Program-made: the position numbers and the translations under genes
Notes under the pieces: generated by a model
The model's input: the letters and a program-made list of their open reading frames with translations, nothing else
The model's database searches: none
What the model was told of the DNA's origin: nothing
Origin: Acipenser ruthenus
Lineage: Eukaryota > Chordata > Actinopteri > Acipenseriformes > Acipenseridae
Direction: 5' to 3'
Length of the DNA stretch: 64,000 nucleotides
Assembly: GCF_902713425.1 (NCBI RefSeq)
Contig: NC_081190.1
Coordinates: 99,517,571 to 99,581,570 of the forward strand
Part shown: positions 58,974 to 64,000 of the stretch, in pieces
Numbering within the stretch: position 1 is the stretch's first letter
Layout of the letters: every line of letters begins with the position of its first letter

Positions 58974-60305
58974 ATGTCGGCTTTTGGAGTGCGACGGAAT
59001 GCTATTCGTTTTGAGCTTTTGAATGACTTGGCTATGGACCGATTGGAGTTTAGTAGGAATGTGTTGCAAAAAGGACTGGGTTTTCACCCTAGAAATCTGG
59101 ATTTCATCTTTGCCTTTCCTGGTAAGAAAACTTTTGAAGTTATTTTTTCCACTTTTGCCATGTTTGAAGTTTGTTTAGAAAAGTTTAAAAAATTTGGAGA
59201 CCAGTTTAAGAATATTGCTATGGTTCCATTGACAAGAAGGGAGTTAAAAGTAATCCATGTGGTAATGTTTTCGGAGCTGGTACAATATGAGGATATTTTA
59301 ACCTGGCTGTCACAATATTGTGATGTGATTGTTGGCTCGACGGTAAAAGACGAGGATGGCGTGAAAACCGGGGAAAGGAAGTTTCAAGTTAAACTTCGTA
59401 GAGACATTGTAAGTGGAGACTACAAGCACTTACCTAACACTATTCAAATAGGTTCTTGTAGAGGATATGTGTTCTATATGGGTCAGCCGAAAGTATGCAG
59501 ATCTTGTGGACAAACTGGGCATTTTTCAGCCACTTGTGATCAGAAGTTTTGCAGGAATTGTGGTGCTTTTGGCCATTTTCCCAATGAATGTAAACTCCCC
59601 TTGAAGTGCAACCTATGTGGGGAGTCAAATCACGTTTTCAGAGACTGTCCTTTTGCATACGCTAATCGAGTTAAGAAACAGAGAGCTGTTAATTTGTCAG
59701 AGAAGCCAACAGAATCCTCCGCTGAGGTGGATCCAGAACCAACTTCAGTGTTGGAACTGCCCGTGGAGGGTCTGGAGAATCTATTTCAGGAGCCAGAATC
59801 GGAGCCAGGGCCAAAGCTAGATCCTGAGCCAGAGTCAGCACCAGTGTCGGAGACTACTGAAGATTGTAGTTTTGCAACAGAAATCAATGTCCAGTTTGCT
59901 CAACAATCAAATGAACTTAAGGTGTTAGAAGAAGTAAACCTTTTGGTGGAAGCACTTGGGTCTGTTGAGGCTGAACAGGATTTGGGCGAAACTGATTTTT
60001 TACCGGGGACATCAGATTTACCGGGGCTGAGGTTTTCTGAGCAGAGTGATGAGGAGGAAGGAGAAATGGATTTCTCTGCCTCCGAGAGCAGGAAAAGAAA
60101 GATGAAGGACAAAGAGGGGGCAGACAATTCAGAGTCAGAAGCAGGTTCGGACTCTGCTTCGGTTTCAGGGCAATCTTTTTTAGACTCTGATAATGTAAGT
60201 ACTTTTGCGTCTGCTACTCACATGAAAATAGAGACTAGTGAAGGCATGGAGAGTACAAAAGGGAAGAAAAAGAAAAAAGGGAGAAGCGGGAGAAAACAGA
60301 CTTGA
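58974..60305 (+). CDS. LINE ORF1 protein, copy 2
   Basis: 443 aa, same protein as ORF1 of copy 1, with all three CCHC knuckles intact. It could still supply ORF1 protein in trans. Confidence 0.93.
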   Translation: MSAFGVRRNAIRFELLNDLAMDRLEFSRNVLQKGLGFHPRNLDFIFAFPGKKTFEVIFSTFAMFEVCLEKFKKFGDQFKNIAMVPLTRRELKVIHVVMFSELVQYEDILTWLSQYCDVIVGSTVKDEDGVKTGERKFQVKLRRDIVSGDYKHLPNTIQIGSCRGYVFYMGQPKVCRSCGQTGHFSATCDQKFCRNCGAFGHFPNECKLPLKCNLCGESNHVFRDCPFAYANRVKKQRAVNLSEKPTESSAEVDPEPTSVLELPVEGLENLFQEPESEPGPKLDPEPESAPVSETTEDCSFATEINVQFAQQSNELKVLEEVNLLVEALGSVEAEQDLGETDFLPGTSDLPGLRFSEQSDEEEGEMDFSASESRKRKMKDKEGADNSESEAGSDSASVSGQSFLDSDNVSTFASATHMKIETSEGMESTKGKKKKKGRSGRKQT

Positions 60306-60340
60306 TATCTGTCCGGGGTTGCTTTCTTTTCCTTGTTTCA

Positions 60341-63300
60341 ATGGTACTTTCATTAGTATCGGTCAATGTTAGAAGCATTAAGGACCCTGTTAAACGTCTT
60401 TCGGTCTTGGACTTTTTGAAAAAGAGGAAAGGTGATATTTTTTTGTTACAGGAATGTTGGATCCCTTATCAAGATAATTATTGTAAATATGAAGAAATGT
60501 GGGATTCGGGGTTGTCAGTATGGTCGGGTGACAACAGTAACAGAGCAGCGGGTGTGGCAATCTTGTTTAAAGGGAAGGGGTTCGACATAATGGCAATAAG
60601 AAGGGTGGTGGATGGGAGGTTGTTGGTGGTGGATATAGATTGGTGTGGGGTAAAGGTGCGTTTAATTAATGTTTATTGTCCCGTGGATTTGACGGAGAGG
60701 TTGGATTTGTTGAGTAGGCTATCACCACTTTTAGTTTGCAATTTCAATATTATAATTGGTGGTGACTTTAATTGTTTACTTTCGAAAAAAGATAGAAAAT
60801 CCCAAACTGAGTTTTATCTAGATGGCAGCTCGAGAGTACTTCAGACCATTATTGAGGACTTTCATTTAAAAGATGTATTTGGAGTAAGAGTTTCAGATTC
60901 GGATTTTTTTACATGGTCAAGCAGTAACTTTTCAGTTAGATCTCGCATTGATTATTTTTTCATTTCCAAAGACATTAAGGTTGAGGATTTTAGTCTTTAT
61001 CCAGTCTTTTTTTCAGACCATTCTTTACTATATACAGAGTTGGATATTCAAGCTAAAACTAAGTTTGGGAAGGGTGTTTGGAAATTAAATGTACTTTTGT
61101 TAAAAGAGGAGAAGATTGTGCAAAGATTTAGAGGAATGTATAGGAACTGGCAGACCGTAAAATGTTTGTATAATTCTGTGGGAGAATGGTGGGAGGATGT
61201 TAAAAAGAGAGTGAAAGTTTTTTTTATTAACGAGGGGAGGAAAATTGCAAAAGGGGAAAGGTATAAGTTAGGGAAATTGCAGGGTAAATTGCAGAGGCTC
61301 TACATTATGTTAAGAGATGGTTTTGATGTGGCTAATGATATAACTATAACTAAAATGAAGATGTCCAAACTGTACAGGTCTTTTAGTAGGAGTATTATTT
61401 TTCGTAGTAGGGTCCGTTTTTGTGAGGAAAATGAAAAGTGCACTCGCTTCTTTTTTAAGAAAATGAATCCAGGGAAAAAAGTCATTCATAGTTTATTGGA
61501 TATAAATGGGGTAGAACAATCCTCTAGTGAGGCTGTTCTGGGTTGTGCTAAGTCCTATTATGAAGAGTTATATGATGTGAAGGAAATAGAAGGTTCCTGG
61601 TTAGAATTTTATTTAAGTAAAATTGATGTAAAATTAAGTGATACTGAGAGACAGAAGTTAGAGAAAGAGATAAGTTTAGAAGAACTGGGGAGGGCTGTAA
61701 AAAGCTTTTAAAAAAATAAGGTACCAGGGATAGATGGTTTACCAATCGAATTTTATGACTTATTTTGGGATTTAGTGGGTGGGGATCTTTTGGACGTGTA
61801 TAATGAATCTTGGGCTAAAGGTGTATTGATATCAACCATGAGAGAAGGTTGTATATCCTTACTATATAAAAAAGGGGACAAGAAAGAAATAAAGAATTGG
61901 AGGCCAGTCACTTTACTTTGCGTAGACCTGAAGATCCTATCAAAGGTAGTTTTTTTAAGATTGCAATCTGTAATTGCGTCTGTTGTAAATAGTGATCAAA
62001 CTTGCGGGATACCAGGACGGTTACTAGCTGATAATTTGGCTCTAGTTAGAGATATAATAGAATATGCGAAGGACAGGAATGTGCCTCTTTGTCTTTTAAG
62101 TCTAGATCAGGAGAAGGCTTTTGATCGTCTCAACCACAGCTTCATTATGTCAATATTAGTAAAAATGAACTTTGGGCCTGCTTTCTGCTCCTGGATACAT
62201 TTGTTGTATAAGGATTGTTTTAGTAGGATAATAATAAATGGGGTTTTGTCTGAACCTTTTAAGGTACTATCTGGGGTAAGGCAGGGGTGTCCGTTGTCCC
62301 CATTACTTTTTGTGTTGGGGATGGAGCCCTTGGCGTGTGCTATTAGGCAGGACAGTGGTATTGCAGGAATAATTGCACCTGGGAGTGGGAAACAGGATAT
62401 TAAAGTTACCCTGTACATGGATGACATAACAGTTTTCTGTTCTGACAATGCATCAGTCACCAAGGTCTTTTGGCATTGTGATAAATTTGCTTTAGCATCT
62501 TCATCCAAAATAAATATGGGGAAGAGTGAATGCTGGTATGTAAACTGGAAAGAAGCAAAGATTGATTTTGGTTTAGTGGAGAAGTATGATTTCATAAAGA
62601 TTTTAGGGGTATTATTTGGGCCAAATATGAGTAGTAAGAATTGGGAGGGCAGAATTGCAAGAATAAAACAGAAACTTGGTATGTGGGGTATGAGGGAACT
62701 AACTTTGTCGGGTAGGATTTTAGTTATTAAGACAGAGGTGTTGTCTTCCCTGGTTTTTTTAGCATCTATATTCCCAATACCTCGCCAATGTCTTTTTGTT
62801 ATACAAAGAGCAATGTTTCAGTTTTTATGGGGCAGTAAATGTGAGAAGGTTAAAAGACAGATAATGTATAAAACTTTAAATTGTGGTGGGAAAAATGTCC
62901 CTGACTTGGGGAAAAAACTGCATTGTATTTTTGTGACTTGTGTGGTTAAAGGGTGTGTTTGTACAAACCAAAGTCTTAGGAAATGGACTTTCTTTGCAGG
63001 GTTTTGGTTAAAAGGGATTATTTGTCAGTTATGGAAAATGCGGTTGAGTTTAAAGGTGCCATACGCAGAACAACGGCCTTTTATTTATAATTTTGTAAAA
63101 ACATTCATTGTTAAATATAAAGTAAATAGTCTTGCCCTAGAGGAGATATCTTGTGCTCGCCTGGAACAGCTAGTTTGCACAGAAGGGTTAGCTTTGCTCC
63201 CAGTTGGGACATTAGTGGAGGAGGACTGTAGGACGGTGTGGAGAAATGTATCTGCCTCCTATCTCTTGAATGCCCATAGGGATTTGGCTTGGAGTGTGGT

Positions 63301-63775
63301 CCACCAGTGTCTTCCTCTAAGAAGCTTTTTATATCGACGTGGTGGAACAGCTAGTCCTGTTTGCATAAGGCCAGGATGTTGGGGGGAAGAGACGGTACAT
63401 CATTTGATGTGGTCTTGTTCCTTTGCACAGGAAGTGTGGCAGAAGATGTGTATCTGGTTGGAGAAAATAGAGAGAAAGATAATCTTGACAGAACATGGCA
63501 TCCTTTATGGATTATTAGGTATAAAGATAAGTAAAGAGAAATTTTGTAAGATCTGGGCGATTATCAATTCCACAAAAGATGCGTTGTGGAAAGCAAGGAA
63601 CATACTGCAATGGAAGAAATGTGATTTGCCAGCAGAAGCAGTATATGCTTTAGCACTTTCTGTAGCAAAGGATTACGTGGCACGAGACGTGGGGCACAGA
63701 TCCAGAGAAGAAGTGAGTAAAATTTGGGGGCTGGAGAAGGAGCAGATGATTTCCCAAATTGTTCTTAGGTGTTAG
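60341..63775 (+). pseudogene. LINE ORF2, copy 2, interrupted by a nonsense codon
   Basis: Matches ORF2 of copy 1 except for two amino-acid-level changes. Codon 457 (61709-61711) is TAA where copy 1 has AAA, at a T/A-run boundary, and codon 406 is Tyr instead of Phe. The stop falls between the endonuclease and the reverse transcriptase core, so the product would be an endonuclease-containing fragment of 456 aa. The frame stays open on both sides, so this is one recent point change rather than general decay. Confidence 0.93.
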
Positions 63776-64000
63776 TTTAATTAGAGGATCCGGTTCTGAT
63801 TGGTTCTGGGGGAGCAGGAGATATCGAATTAGGGCACAAGGGTGAGGGGAAGGCATTTATGGAGGTTAATTTTTGCAATATGTTTGTAATATGTAACAAT
63901 ATGATGGTCTTTTGTATAATACATATGTCATTTTATTTTGATTTGTAATTTTGTTAAGAACTTAATAAATCTTAAAAAAAGAAAAAAAGAAAAAAAGAAA
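63776..64000 (+). other. LINE 3' UTR and start of A-rich tail, copy 2
   Basis: The 3' UTR matches copy 1 up to AATAAA, then the A7G tail runs off the window. Confidence 0.85.

Larger units (their letters stand above)
1..64000 (+). repeat. Tandem array of 5S rRNA-U1 snRNA units (19 units, last one cut)
   Basis: A unit of about 2.9 kb repeats head to tail across the whole window. Unit starts, phased to base 1, are 1, 2896, 5812, 8716, 11620, 14539, 17429, 20358, 23249, 26162, 29074, 31987, 34899, 37815, 40726, 43658, 46569, 54590 and 57504. Spacings run from 2890 to 2932 bp, except unit 17 (8021 bp), which holds a LINE. Every unit carries one 5S and one U1 gene in the same orientation. Near-identity of the spacers as well as the genes indicates concerted evolution. 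No unique flanking DNA is visible at either edge. Confidence 0.97.
57504..64000 (+). repeat. Array unit 19 (cut by window end, contains LINE copy 2)
   Basis: AATTAATT spacer form, with the U1 gene interrupted by a second LINE whose tail reaches the window edge. The remainder of the unit lies outside. Confidence 0.96.
58886..64000 (+). mobile_element. LINE inserted in U1, copy 2 (3' junction outside window)
   Basis: Same length and order of parts as copy 1 with no indel between the 5' junction and AATAAA (63964-63969). The visible tail is A7G, A7G, A7G, AAA, longer per repeat than in copy 1. The body differs from copy 1 by very few substitutions, but one creates a stop in ORF2, so this copy is probably not autonomous. 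Confidence 0.93.

Noticed and set aside
1-64000. CRISPR array or phage-type repeat
   Set aside because: The repeat unit is 2.9 kb with eukaryotic 5S and U1 genes; there are no short direct repeats with unique spacers.
1-64000. Assembly artefact from a duplicated contig
   Set aside because: Units differ by many private and shared markers and in length, which a copied contig would not show; collapse or copy-number error in the assembly still cannot be excluded.

Overview
The window is vertebrate nuclear DNA, most likely from a ray-finned fish. The 5S rRNA and U1 snRNA sequences are close to vertebrate forms. The U1 genes carry vertebrate-type snRNA control elements (octamer, SPH/ZNF143 site, PSE, 3' box). 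The spacer holds a fish-style SINE-like element, which reminds me from memory of sequences in sturgeon and paddlefish genomes; I cannot confirm the species. There is no prokaryotic gene content.

Layout: the whole window is one head-to-tail tandem array of a roughly 2.9 kb unit, with 19 units visible (the last cut by the window end) and the array running past both edges. Each unit reads, all on the + strand: spacer with a CA-rich microsatellite; 5S rRNA gene (120 nt, Pol III); a spacer of about 0.9 kb; U1 enhancer and PSE; U1 snRNA gene (164 nt, Pol II type) with its 3' box; U1 3' flank; a SINE-like element carrying a (CTG)n tract; a relic of a second U1 gene 3' end with a diverged copy of the U1 3' flank; a long T tract; and a terminal spacer. 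Units are nearly identical (2890-2932 bp) and differ mainly in a few indels, CTG number and point changes that are shuffled between units, as expected from unequal exchange and gene conversion.

Two units (17 and 19) are interrupted at exactly the same point, after U1 nucleotide 38, by a full-length non-LTR retrotransposon (LINE) of about 5.1 kb. ORF1 encodes a 443-aa protein with three CCHC zinc knuckles. ORF2 encodes 1144 aa: an N-terminal AP-type endonuclease, a reverse transcriptase and a C-terminal Cys/His motif. The architecture and its insertion into a multicopy RNA gene point to the Tx1 clade of L1-like elements, whose known members include Keno (U2 snRNA) and Mutsu (5S rRNA). A family dedicated to U1 snRNA genes is the most novel item here. 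Copy 1 has both ORFs open; copy 2 is almost identical but has a nonsense codon in ORF2. Both copies lie in U1 orientation, about 40 bp downstream of the U1 start site, so U1 promoters probably transcribe them.

The two RNA genes are ordinary housekeeping genes: 5S rRNA for the large ribosomal subunit and U1 for 5' splice-site recognition. Seventeen of the 19 U1 copies are uninterrupted. The short open frames scattered through the units are not genes.
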